Position numbers and translations under genes: made by a program
Origin: Thiotrichales bacterium
GTDB lineage: Bacteria > Pseudomonadota > Gammaproteobacteria > Francisellales > CACEW01
Direction of reading: 5' to 3'
Assembly: GCA_947478175.1 (NCBI GenBank)
Contig: CANJUQ010000015.1
Location: 1-48,134 of the forward strand
DNA length: 48,134 nucleotides
Shown: positions 34,901 through 42,597 of the stretch, one piece after another
How the letters are laid out: every line of letters begins with the position of its first letter
Position numbering within the stretch: position 1 is the stretch's first letter
Notes under the pieces: model-generated
Seen by the model: only the letters and a program-made list of their open reading frames with translations
Database searches by the model: none
Told to the model about the DNA's origin: nothing

Positions 34901-35695
34901 AACAAGGCCTCCGTTTTGCTTGTTCCATTTTTTTCTCAATTAAAAAAATTCTCAGAATTTAAGACTCTCTTGAAAGACCTACTGAGCTATCAAAAAAAAT
35001 GGACACTCAGAAGCGCCGTCGTGGGTGAAATTTTCAATCAATTTAAATCAACTATGAATCAAGGTTTGTTCCAAGACACTGTCATTCAAATCATTCATCG
35101 CCTTCCACCAACCCCTATTAGCTGGGCCTTGAAAATCCACTTAGATAGGCCGCCAGAAAGCAGCCGCGCCAACGCTGACCATTTCAAAGTCTTGAAACTG
35201 GTCAATCATCTCCAAAGAGAAGATCTGGCTACCATCCTTGAAGGCTCTCTAACAAAAACAGGCGCCACCCACGGAGACTCCAAAAAACTATTAGAGGACA
35301 TAAAAAGATTATCAGGCGATAGACCCAAGCTAGTCGCTCGACTGACCGAAGAACTCTTGGCAATTCCAGGTGATCCGACACTTCAGCGCTATAAACTTTT
35401 TGAATCTATTTTCCGTGAAGTCCTATGCCTAGATACAGAAATTAATCCCGATAATCCCCTCCCTAAATTATTCACCACATCCTTGAGTCTTAATCACATG
35501 CAGCTTCTGATGACAGCCGCTTGTCAGGTCATTGCACCCGAAAGTACTAGCCCTGCACAACCTATCATGCCTTTCTCTGAACAAGATGAAAGAATGCGAG
35601 TGGATCCGATTCCAAAACCACCAGAACCTCATGGAGGAGCTGGCGCTGGCGCTGGCATCTATAGCGCTGCCATCTATGGCGGCATGTGGCTTTAA
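32000..35695 (+). CDS. Large helical protein with MSG start, unknown function
   Basis: A 1231-residue protein, soluble-looking and mostly alpha-helical. Residues about 40-190 are homologous to about 700-860 of the next protein: both have LLKSLII, then a Trp-x2-Asn-Tyr-x-P-L stretch and EILLAMQGH. A second shared part is LAYAKVSF ... QWIQAKEFELL near 557-620, matching about 996-1060 there. Between these matches this protein carries roughly 230 extra residues. The C-terminus ends in a Gly-Ala run and IYGGMWL. AGGAGG precedes the ATG. Long helical-repeat proteins of this kind are common among effectors of intracellular bacteria, but no domain is recognised. Confidence 0.7.
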   Translation: MSGSIPETTTSSIARDPTDAIQSRLFSSAETPEQKKMALRRFLRKAFREGRTSGHLSLHSIAWECIKTCRADLLTLVLEVTNQFNNIPGTRADESLLKSLIIDLATYNPSLSPSSGDHARHLFFFLTVLQNYWQTNYEPLKQKTLDQIDLLGDSLDTETKKQILAALEKNQLPMNEILLAMQGHEVQSLVSQVMRSGSTCLTRDGNPVGAIHHMFTTAFTEKRWADLILFLKGCNSLEFIAALNTLITKLDFNLDTRQEGPSYLAFRYLLSEKNLALTASTTTAESSSSAAPALPLDRTLFNQNIELIRLIVEKDLILLLGELINQFETRLTALGAGHGDFRKLTYALAPENGLNVTALQYIQALVSNLSSMTDNKERHKVLKAYFQKTFEITDPQLLSAENLKYLLSALADFYRYGMPLEREDFIDTRPGAENLAHLDPASFETYFQNKFKSAEAFHQLRESIDSLLYLRPFASHADASYLRKLQQDFKSQWRQEPKLSPEFIEACRLHYQKIDTSDPCYDERFPLQVQQLVTWGRMDWKKYLLQAAALLDYSPELAYAKVSFGLKLAAPIFDSRIINQWIQAKEFELLTIIFRQKPELVTKSYLNQIFNSLVFNDRKESSAFVLFAEVAVMNPALWGSCKFLNSPASFGFSLIKQKVATFIKMTEKLSVPVSFEALKSIYLSTIDPFRTSDAPSKTAGLLEWLDEIIDALRDSNSSHNSLLARLLVDYINEGGYDDLDPFLPKSALRQIFQIVQICCQHRQVKPDPDSSVAAAIALGLEALVFSDNHQDLLLNMTLRFRNSITFPSGLGITQSTFYPITSTGTGDPIIQPTSLPTRRISKLLKNHFLNAASAKEKIIGPYSEVRFNRLNAYLLDRSRSDSCSHFVLPYLLSSHLLMGKGKSFTEINPTDLLDMINQKIKGSGFPALANAEQSCRTLNVLSALAKTEQQQKVVTDSLSTVSTQLSENKASVLLVPFFSQLKKFSEFKTLLKDLLSYQKKWTLRSAVVGEIFNQFKSTMNQGLFQDTVIQIIHRLPPTPISWALKIHLDRPPESSRANADHFKVLKLVNHLQREDLATILEGSLTKTGATHGDSKKLLEDIKRLSGDRPKLVARLTEELLAIPGDPTLQRYKLFESIFREVLCLDTEINPDNPLPKLFTTSLSLNHMQLLMTAACQVIAPESTSPAQPIMPFSEQDERMRVDPIPKPPEPHGGAGAGAGIYSAAIYGGMWL

Positions 35696-35741
35696 ACAAT
35701 ACGCATTAACACCCCTATTCAATTAATAAGAGAGCATAGCT

Positions 35742-38700
35742 ATGTCAGGATCTGCCCCCTTTTCTTCACCCTCTTTTGAAGAGGTATTTTTTACTTGGAA
35801 TCCAGATTTTTATACTACCTCTTCCTTTGTTTTAAATTCACAGACAAAACGGGAAGATCTTTATTCTGATTATTTGGAAAGAAAGCTGAAAGGAAGCATT
35901 AACTTAAATCACCAGAATAAACCTATTTTGGATTTAATCTCAGAACTTCAAACAGGCATCGCAGGGCAAAAAAAAGAAGACGCTTCTATTTTTCAAGAGC
36001 ACTTAAAATTGATCAAAAATCAATTTTCTCAAAAAAATTTCCCTGTTAAGTACTTAAACAGACTAAAAGAACTACTCGAAGCTTACCCAGGCCTATTAAC
36101 ACAGCCTTCTTTTTTAAACTGCATCCAAGCCATTATTGATCTCTCATTTCCCCCAGAAGTAATTTTACTGATCTCAAGAATGAGTCACTATCTGCAGCAT
36201 TTCACCACACACGAATTAAAACCCCTCCTCATAGAGCAAATATTCTCACTGACAACAGATCCCCTTCATGCTCATGGAAAATTTAATCAATTATGTCGAG
36301 TGCTTCAGAGACAGCCCGCGCTTGAACAAATAAATATTTTGATAACTGCTCTTTGTGATTCCCCAGAAAAGGGCCGACGACATCAAAGTATCTTGGAGCT
36401 ATTCAAGAAATTTGATCCCAGTATCCCTTGTCTTCCACTCGAAGTTTCTATCAAAATCCTCAAAGCCATCCGTCTAACGATGACCACAATCGGGTGGGTT
36501 ACCATTTCACAATTAGATGTACTCATCCAAGATCCCACTTATGACCACATCATCCAAATTTGCGACCGTCTTCGATCAGGCGAGGTTCTATCCCGCCAAC
36601 AAATCACTGTGACACTTCATAACCTCCAAATACGTTACCCAGCTTATTGTGAAAATTACCCCGAATGGTCTGCTCTGATTAAACTCATGAAGCACCCTTC
36701 GGAAGCGATCTGTGTTTGGATACCTTTTTTCTATCTCTTAGGACAAGCTTGCCTCGACGTTAAAAATACTCTCACACTTAAAAATCTTTTCGATATTGAA
36801 TCGTACTATCCAAGTGACCAGCTTCTTCATTCAAAATTGATGCCCTTATGGCTTAGAAAAAGCCGAGATGATTTAGATGACGCTCAATTGGCAAAACAAA
36901 TATGGCTACTAAATCAGCTCAGGGATTATTACGATAAAAAACTCGATACACTCAGAACATTCATAGTTTCGTTAAGAAGTCGACCTGAAATTCAGCACTT
37001 TCAAGAAAGCTTAAAAGTACTTTCGGGTTATGTTCTAAACCCTAAAATTGCGATTGATTTCTTTACCAACGGGGACTCTTCCACTGATTATCTTGAAGCG
37101 CTTCAAGGCGCTCTCTCTACAGACTCACTATTCGAATATCTCCATCAATCCACCCATCGCCCCTACCTAACTCAAGCCTCCACCGAAGCCATCGTGGCGA
37201 AAATCACAACGATTTTAAAAACGCGTCTATTACCGGGGCTGGGGCTCGATCTTATTTTCAACATTTTATTTCTTAAAGATATCCAACGAGACGGCACACT
37301 CATGGCTGATGATTCTCTTAAAGAGGAATCAAAATATAGAGAAGCTATGCGCCTCATTGATATTTTATATAAAGCTTTATTGGATCCAGATGCCCACTCT
37401 ATTGAACAATTATTTTTAGCGCTTTTAGATAAAAAGCCTAAATATAAAATAGGCCATACCGGTTTCTATGATTGCTTAAAATCCTTACAGACTGCGCCAT
37501 CTCTCATGAGCCAGCTCATGGTGATCAGAAATATTTTTGAAGATCCTGAATTTAAACCCACAGGTAAAAGAGCCCAAGTGCTTCAAGATTGGCTTCAGAA
37601 AATCATTAACCCCGAAAACAATTCAAGTCACATACTCACGATGGCACTCACCCGTACCATTCTTTTTGGTGTCTACTGGAAATTATGCTTCGAGGCCCCA
37701 CCTGAACTTTTGAAAACAATTTTTAGACCCTTACCACAATCTGATTTAATGCTAACTCTAAATTTAACGCCCAAGGTCTCTCGAAGGTTTGTTTTGTCTT
37801 TCACTCAAGGTCTTTTGTCAGACTTAGAAAGTCCTGAGATTAAAACAGAATCTTTAAGAAGACTGATTCAAATAACTTTAAGAGAAAAAAGCCAGCACCC
37901 AACTTATCTGAAAGATTTATTGCACGGCATCGCTTTAGAACTCATCCGACATAGAGGAGCCGATTTATTAATGACTATTTTCTTACCCGTCGTTAATCTC
38001 TCAGAGCTTCCTGGCGATGCAGACCAAACTCTTTTGAAAAGTTTGATTATTCAGCTGGCCAAGCCCAATCTTGAAATTACTTTAATTCCAGAAGAACACG
38101 CCGAAAACATGGCTTTTTTAATCTTTGTTTTAAATAGATTCTGGGAAGAAAATTACCAGCCCCTATTAGACGAGACACTTCATAAATTAGCTTTAATAGG
38201 CGAATTCGACCCTGAAAATTCTCCCATTATTCAAGCACTCCGACGTCATGAAATTCCCTTAAAAGAAATATTGTTAGCCATGCAAGGCCATGGAATAGAG
38301 GCGCTTATTGCTTCGCGCCCTGACATCGTGCCATTTTTACAAGAAGCTCTTAATGAAGCCTGCCAAACTAGACACTGGTCTGACCTGAGTCATATTTTAA
38401 AACAAACTGACAACACAGTTTTTATTGACATGGCGACTCATGCACTTAAGGGTTTTAATCAGACTCGACATGGTGCTTTAGCTCATGAAAATGCAGATCA
38501 TTTAGAGCTCTGTGTTTTATTAGAACAAAAACAACCAGGAATTTTAGATCGCATCCTATGTCTGCCCAAAGAAATAGAAAAAGCAAAAGACTTGCTAGCA
38601 AAATCTTCTCCCGCGGCTTCTCTGATGCTAACCATGCCAACCTGCGTAGAGATAGCTCACGAAGCTTCTGTTTCACTTGATAGCCTTTTTCTAGAAATCT

Positions 38701-39491
38701 CTCAGCTCTTTCATTATTTCCCCAAACTCGCCTATCAAAAAATGGAAAGAGCTCTTGCAAGCCTGCCAGAAGAAAATCTTTCACAACAAATCACCCAATG
38801 GATCCAAAATGAAGCTTTTTTTCTTTTAATGCTTGTAATTGAACAAAGGCCTCAATCCATAAAAGAGCATCATTTAAATACAATTCATAGCACCCTAGGT
38901 CAGTTGTTCGGCACTAGTGTGAAAACTTCCCTGTGTATACAAATTCAAAAGTTTTGCCCCACTACTTTTGAAACATGGGCGAAAAAAACAGAAACTTCGT
39001 TTACTGAAACACTCAAAGTAAACAGCCAAGTGCTCAGTAAAGTCGCCAACTACTTAAAAAACTTTCTTGGCTTCCAAGAGCTCAGACAGCTGTATTTTGA
39101 AATCTTCCCTGAGGACCGCTTGTTCTCAAAACATTTTTCTTTATTGGAACTCATAGAAAAAATATTAGGCCGTTTATCCATTCCTTCTGAGAAAAATGAA
39201 GCCTTATTCAAAATATTTAATCAAAAAATTATCATCGATGTATTATATGGTGCAAAGTCCCCTGGATTAGAGAGGTTTGAAGGATTCACCTTCCTTTTTA
39301 AAAATTTAAGAATGTTGCTTTTGTCTGAAAGAAGCACATCACCCAGAGGTCTCGATTCTTTCATGACACTCAGCACAAGAGCCCCTCAAAGCAGCTTACC
39401 CTTGTATGAATTTCAATCTTGTTTAACCGATGGCAAACCCAGTGCTGTGATTCCCCAATTAGATCAGAGTTCTTTGATGGCTCGTCTATGA
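35742..39491 (+). CDS. Large helical protein with MSG start, partial paralogue
   Basis: A 1249-residue protein with no signal or membrane segment. Its C-terminal half (from about 690) shares modules with the N-terminal half of the preceding protein, including PLKEILLAMQGHGIEAL near 840. The first 690 residues have no counterpart there and look like continuous helical hairpins rich in Leu, Ile, Gln and Lys. The ribosome site is weak (AAGAGAG). It starts 46 bp after the previous stop, so the two are likely cotranscribed. Its stop overlaps the ATG of the oxygenase gene (ATGA). The function is unknown. Confidence 0.7.
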   Translation: MSGSAPFSSPSFEEVFFTWNPDFYTTSSFVLNSQTKREDLYSDYLERKLKGSINLNHQNKPILDLISELQTGIAGQKKEDASIFQEHLKLIKNQFSQKNFPVKYLNRLKELLEAYPGLLTQPSFLNCIQAIIDLSFPPEVILLISRMSHYLQHFTTHELKPLLIEQIFSLTTDPLHAHGKFNQLCRVLQRQPALEQINILITALCDSPEKGRRHQSILELFKKFDPSIPCLPLEVSIKILKAIRLTMTTIGWVTISQLDVLIQDPTYDHIIQICDRLRSGEVLSRQQITVTLHNLQIRYPAYCENYPEWSALIKLMKHPSEAICVWIPFFYLLGQACLDVKNTLTLKNLFDIESYYPSDQLLHSKLMPLWLRKSRDDLDDAQLAKQIWLLNQLRDYYDKKLDTLRTFIVSLRSRPEIQHFQESLKVLSGYVLNPKIAIDFFTNGDSSTDYLEALQGALSTDSLFEYLHQSTHRPYLTQASTEAIVAKITTILKTRLLPGLGLDLIFNILFLKDIQRDGTLMADDSLKEESKYREAMRLIDILYKALLDPDAHSIEQLFLALLDKKPKYKIGHTGFYDCLKSLQTAPSLMSQLMVIRNIFEDPEFKPTGKRAQVLQDWLQKIINPENNSSHILTMALTRTILFGVYWKLCFEAPPELLKTIFRPLPQSDLMLTLNLTPKVSRRFVLSFTQGLLSDLESPEIKTESLRRLIQITLREKSQHPTYLKDLLHGIALELIRHRGADLLMTIFLPVVNLSELPGDADQTLLKSLIIQLAKPNLEITLIPEEHAENMAFLIFVLNRFWEENYQPLLDETLHKLALIGEFDPENSPIIQALRRHEIPLKEILLAMQGHGIEALIASRPDIVPFLQEALNEACQTRHWSDLSHILKQTDNTVFIDMATHALKGFNQTRHGALAHENADHLELCVLLEQKQPGILDRILCLPKEIEKAKDLLAKSSPAASLMLTMPTCVEIAHEASVSLDSLFLEISQLFHYFPKLAYQKMERALASLPEENLSQQITQWIQNEAFFLLMLVIEQRPQSIKEHHLNTIHSTLGQLFGTSVKTSLCIQIQKFCPTTFETWAKKTETSFTETLKVNSQVLSKVANYLKNFLGFQELRQLYFEIFPEDRLFSKHFSLLELIEKILGRLSIPSEKNEALFKIFNQKIIIDVLYGAKSPGLERFEGFTFLFKNLRMLLLSERSTSPRGLDSFMTLSTRAPQSSLPLYEFQSCLTDGKPSAVIPQLDQSSLMARL

Positions 39492-40144
39492 TCGGAACCC
39501 GCCACCTAACGTGGGCGAACACAAGGTTCGCCCCTACGCCATTTCTCCACAATTTAATTAACCAGGGCTTCCATGTCTTAGATTCTGCTTTGCCAGAGTC
39601 TCAAGCTCAATCCATCCAAAAATATGCTGAAAAAATACGCACTGAACAATTATTTCAACCAGCCAAAATTGGTTTATCTCAAGCCAATACCCATCAAAAA
39701 AATCTAGAAATCCGCAGTGATTTCACTCATTGGCTAGATCCAGAAACTAGCCCTCCCGAAATTCAAGATTATTTTTCTTGGATAGAAAATTTAAAGAACA
39801 TTCTTAATCAAAATTTATATTTAGGCCTTTGGGAATTTGAAAGCCATCTCGCCCATTACCCAAAAGGGTCTTTTTATAAAAAACATCAAGATCGATTTAA
39901 AACTCAAGACACTCGGCGTATTTCGGTCATTCTTTATTTAAATACGCACTGGCAAGAATCTGATGGCGGTGAGTTAATTATTTATAACTCAGATCAGATA
40001 ACTCAACCTGAAATTAAAATCATGCCAGTCTTTAATCGCTTGGTTTGTTTTTTTTCAGAACGTTGGCATGAGGTTCAAATATCTAACAGAGATCGATTGA
40101 GCCTGACGGGGTGGTTGAAAGTCAGGTCTTCTTTTCATAATTAA
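39488..40144 (+). CDS. 2-oxoglutarate/Fe(II)-dependent dioxygenase
   Basis: A 218-residue protein of the 2OG-Fe(II) oxygenase superfamily, prolyl-hydroxylase (SM-20) type. The iron ligands are H133-Q-D135 in YKKHQD and H194 in RWHEV, with a C-terminal Arg (RLSLTGW) suited to bind 2-oxoglutarate. RRISVILYLN and DGGELIIY are typical core strands. ATG at 39488 overlaps the stop of the previous gene (ATGA), suggesting translational coupling; an upstream in-frame ATG at 39419 lies within that gene. Codons 9-16 come from an R1 palindromic repeat (WANTRFAP), and no later ATG or TTG lies before the conserved start of the domain. The substrate is unknown; protein hydroxylation is possible. Confidence 0.82.
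   Translation: MIGTRHLTWANTRFAPTPFLHNLINQGFHVLDSALPESQAQSIQKYAEKIRTEQLFQPAKIGLSQANTHQKNLEIRSDFTHWLDPETSPPEIQDYFSWIENLKNILNQNLYLGLWEFESHLAHYPKGSFYKKHQDRFKTQDTRRISVILYLNTHWQESDGGELIIYNSDQITQPEIKIMPVFNRLVCFFSERWHEVQISNRDRLSLTGWLKVRSSFHN
39513..39533. repeat. R1 palindromic repeat inside a coding region
   Basis: GGGCGAA, spacer CACAAGG, TTCGCCC, followed by CTAC. Unlike the other copies it lies in the 5' end of an open frame (the oxygenase gene) and is translated in frame. Confidence 0.75.
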
Positions 40145-40226
40145 AAAAATTACTAAAAAAAACTGCACACAGCGCGATAATCTGGTAAAAAATACAAAGT
40201 TTTAAAAAAATAAAAAGAGATCAATT

Positions 40227-40901
40227 ATGAGCGGAACAGACTCCAGCAAGTCATCTAAAAAAATATACAGAGACAGACCAACCACTGACCGAGAATTGAA
40301 CGAACTTTCCAGACACATACGCGGTTTCACTATTGAAAAAAAATGGGTATTAAAAGGGTTTTTTTCTGGCACATCTTTGGGGTATGGCATTGACTTAAAA
40401 GCCCCTAAAACAGCGCAAAATATTTTTGAACTTATTCAACAATCTACTTTAGCTGCGGATCCATTATTATTAATTGAGCATGTCATTAAATTATTACAAA
40501 CAGCTTGTAATACCCCCAAAGAAAAAAGGGATCAAACAACTCTAAATTTTTACAATTATTGGTTAAACAGACTAGTCGAGCATCAGGAATACTTAATTTC
40601 TACCAATGCTCCGGTCAGTCTATTGGCTGTAGGAGGGGCGGGTGAATCTACTTATCAGCCCAGGAATCAGGCAAAAGTGCTACCAACACTCTTGCTTCCA
40701 TTGGCTGCCAATCCATCGGTTCATCCTCTCTCGACACCTTGTCTCTGGAAAGGACGAGACATATTAATGGAATGCAAAATTAGAAACTCCGAGCCTTTTC
40801 CCGAAGTTTCAATGATATTTTCACCTTCTTCAAGATGCTCCTCTGAATCCATTGCTTCCGAACCATCTCCTGCTGCAGCAATGAACACACCCTATGAATA
40901 G
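40227..40901 (+). CDS. MSG-start protein, unknown function
   Basis: A 224-residue protein beginning MSGTDSSKSSKK, with a Lys/Arg-rich first 50 residues, a predicted helical part at about 65-135 (DPLLLIEHVIKLLQTACN) and a Ser/Pro-rich disordered tail. No signal peptide or membrane helix is seen. The function is not recognised. AAAGAGAT precedes the ATG. Its stop codon directly abuts an R1 repeat. It sits between the oxygenase and the MGC protein in a run of likely host-interaction genes. Confidence 0.6.
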   Translation: MSGTDSSKSSKKIYRDRPTTDRELNELSRHIRGFTIEKKWVLKGFFSGTSLGYGIDLKAPKTAQNIFELIQQSTLAADPLLLIEHVIKLLQTACNTPKEKRDQTTLNFYNYWLNRLVEHQEYLISTNAPVSLLAVGGAGESTYQPRNQAKVLPTLLLPLAANPSVHPLSTPCLWKGRDILMECKIRNSEPFPEVSMIFSPSSRCSSESIASEPSPAAAMNTPYE

Positions 40902-40927
40902 GGTGAATACAAGATTCGCCCCTACAC
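40902..40927. repeat. R1 palindromic repeat
   Basis: GGTGAATACAAGATTCGCCC followed by CTACACC, one mismatch from the perfect palindrome. It starts immediately at the stop codon of the preceding gene. Confidence 0.65.
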
Positions 40928-41013
40928 CATCACTTTTGGAGAACCTGTCAAAAAAAAATCGAATATCGCATTAAAAAACTAAAAATCATAAAAACTTAAA
41001 AAAGGAAAAAATC

Positions 41014-41304
41014 ATGGGATGCACCCCTAGCAAAAGCACAGTCAAACCTGAGCCCTACAAAAGCATTCAAATTTCAAGACAGTCTCACCGCGCCCCCGCA
41101 AGAGAAATCAGCATGGTTTATAACAATGTTTATGCTGGAACGGCCGCTCTCAATCGCAGCATACCCTCCGTAGTTCCAACGGGTCGATCCACTACCTTTT
41201 TTGAAGATAAAGCATTTGGTGATACAAAAATGATGCAAAGCTCAGTTTCTTTATTTTACCAGATTAATCCCCCCATGGGTGTACCCGTTGGTTGCTCCCT
41301 TTGA
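41014..41304 (+). CDS. Small protein with N-terminal MGC lipidation-like motif
   Basis: A 96-residue protein starting MGCTPSKS. Gly2 followed by Cys3 and Ser6/Lys7 is the pattern used by eukaryotic N-myristoyltransferase with palmitoylation of Cys3, as in Src-family kinases and G-alpha subunits and exploited by some plant-pathogen effectors. Bacteria do not use this signal, and no lipobox signal peptide is present. The rest is polar, without membrane helices, with a basic patch (SRQSHRAPAR). AAAGGAAAAAATC before ATG makes the start secure. This suggests a protein delivered to host cells and anchored to host membranes, which is inference. A half R1 repeat follows the gene. Confidence 0.7.
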   Translation: MGCTPSKSTVKPEPYKSIQISRQSHRAPAREISMVYNNVYAGTAALNRSIPSVVPTGRSTTFFEDKAFGDTKMMQSSVSLFYQINPPMGVPVGCSL

Positions 41305-41397
41305 ATAGGGCGGATACAAAATTAGGACAGTTATTTTTTCTCTGGGGAATCGGCAGAAAGATTGGTACAATCGGCGCCCTTTTGATTTGCCGTTAGA

Positions 41398-42402
41398 TTG
41401 AGATTTTTCTTGGATAATTCTTTAGATAATTTAAATACCCCAGATGTGCCACCCGATAGCCCAGACATTTCAGCAGACTTTATTATCCCAATCACACCTG
41501 CTGAAACGCTCTGTGGCACCGTCGCCATTATTGGTCGCCCGAATGTCGGCAAGTCGACTTTGTTAAATAAAATTCTGGGACAGAAAATTTCGATTACCTG
41601 CCGAAAACCCCAGACGACTCGACATCAAATCTTAGGAATAAAAACAGAAAATAATATTCAAACGGTTTATGTCGATACACCTGGCATGCACAAGACATCC
41701 ACCCGTGCGATCAACCGCTATATGAACCGAACGGCAAGACGAATGATATTCGATGTCGACGTCGTAATTTTTTTAATTGACGCAGATAAATGGACGCCCG
41801 AAGAAGATTTTATTTTGTCCGAAATCAAAAATGCAGAATGCCCCGTTATCTTGGCTATTAATAAATCTGACACGGTGAGACATAAACTTGAATTACTCCC
41901 CTGGATCAAAACTCTCTCTGAAAAACATAATTTCACCGCGATTATTCCTATCAGTGGTAAACATGGGCATCACTTGGAAGATCTAGAAAAAATCATTCAT
42001 CAGAATTTACCTAAACAAATTTTTATGTTCCCAGAAGATCAAATTACAGATCGATCCAATAAATTTTTAGCCTCAGAAATTATTCGCGAAAAGCTCATGA
42101 GATTTTTGGGTGATGAATTACCGTATGACATTACGGTCGAAATGGATCACATGAAAGAAATCGAGAAAGAACGCGGCAAGGGAACCATGATGGATATTGC
42201 AGCGACAATCTATGTCGAACGACCTTCACAAAAACCAATCATCATTGGCAAAGAGGGTGAAAAATTAAAAGAAATCGGCAAACAGGCCAGACTCGATCTG
42301 CAAGTTTTATTTGAAAAGAAAATCTTTTTAACCCTGTGGGTGAAAGTCAAATCCGGCTGGGCTGATGATGAAAAAGCTTTGCAGTCATTGGGGTATGATT
42401 AA
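41398..42402 (+). CDS. era: GTPase Era
   Basis: A 334-residue version of Era (E. coli 301), which binds the 3' end of 16S rRNA during 30S maturation. GTPase motifs: GRPNVGKST, switch DTPGMH, NKSD, and SGKHG. The C-terminal KH domain has IIIGKEGEKLKEIGKQARLDL. The protein ends LWVKVKSGWADDEKALQSLGYD, as in other Era. The domain is preceded by about 37 extra residues, acidic and Pro-rich. No in-frame ATG exists; TTG at 41398, TTG at 41410 or GTG at 41446 are candidates and none has a clear ribosome site. rnc and recO, its common neighbours, are not adjacent. Confidence 0.94.
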   Translation: MRFFLDNSLDNLNTPDVPPDSPDISADFIIPITPAETLCGTVAIIGRPNVGKSTLLNKILGQKISITCRKPQTTRHQILGIKTENNIQTVYVDTPGMHKTSTRAINRYMNRTARRMIFDVDVVIFLIDADKWTPEEDFILSEIKNAECPVILAINKSDTVRHKLELLPWIKTLSEKHNFTAIIPISGKHGHHLEDLEKIIHQNLPKQIFMFPEDQITDRSNKFLASEIIREKLMRFLGDELPYDITVEMDHMKEIEKERGKGTMMDIAATIYVERPSQKPIIIGKEGEKLKEIGKQARLDLQVLFEKKIFLTLWVKVKSGWADDEKALQSLGYD

Positions 42403-42440
42403 AAAATATTTTAAACACGGCACCGTAATGATGCTTCTCG

Positions 42441-42517
42441 TAGGGGCGGACCAATGTGTCCGCCCTCGATAATCACCTGCCACCGAACGAGGGCGGACAC
42501 ATTGGTCCGCCCCTACA
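42441..42517. repeat. Pair of inverted R1-type repeats
   Basis: TAGGGGCGGACCAATGTGTC CGCCC faces its near-perfect inverse GGGCGGACACATTGGTCCGC CCCTA about 20 bp away. Each half is itself palindromic and together they could form one long stem. The pair lies between the convergent era and OTU-like genes. Confidence 0.75.
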
Positions 42518-42544
42518 AAATCGTTCTTGGAAGGGCTTACTAAA

Positions 42545-42577
42545 AAAATAAAATAAAAAAAGCGCAATAAATTGCGC
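42545..42577 (-). terminator. Rho-independent terminator of the OTU-like gene
   Basis: On the complement strand GCGCAAT, loop TT, ATTGCGC is followed by seven T and then further T-rich sequence. It lies about 20 bp past the stop of the gene at 42598-44130 and has the classical form. Confidence 0.85.
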
Positions 42578-42597
42578 CCTTACATCAAGACAATCAA

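Noticed and set aside
40227..40901. Resemblance of the helical part to the N-terminal motif of Ras exchange factors
   Set aside because: Only a loose DPLLLIEHVIKLL-type pattern; no catalytic domain follows, so no function was assigned.
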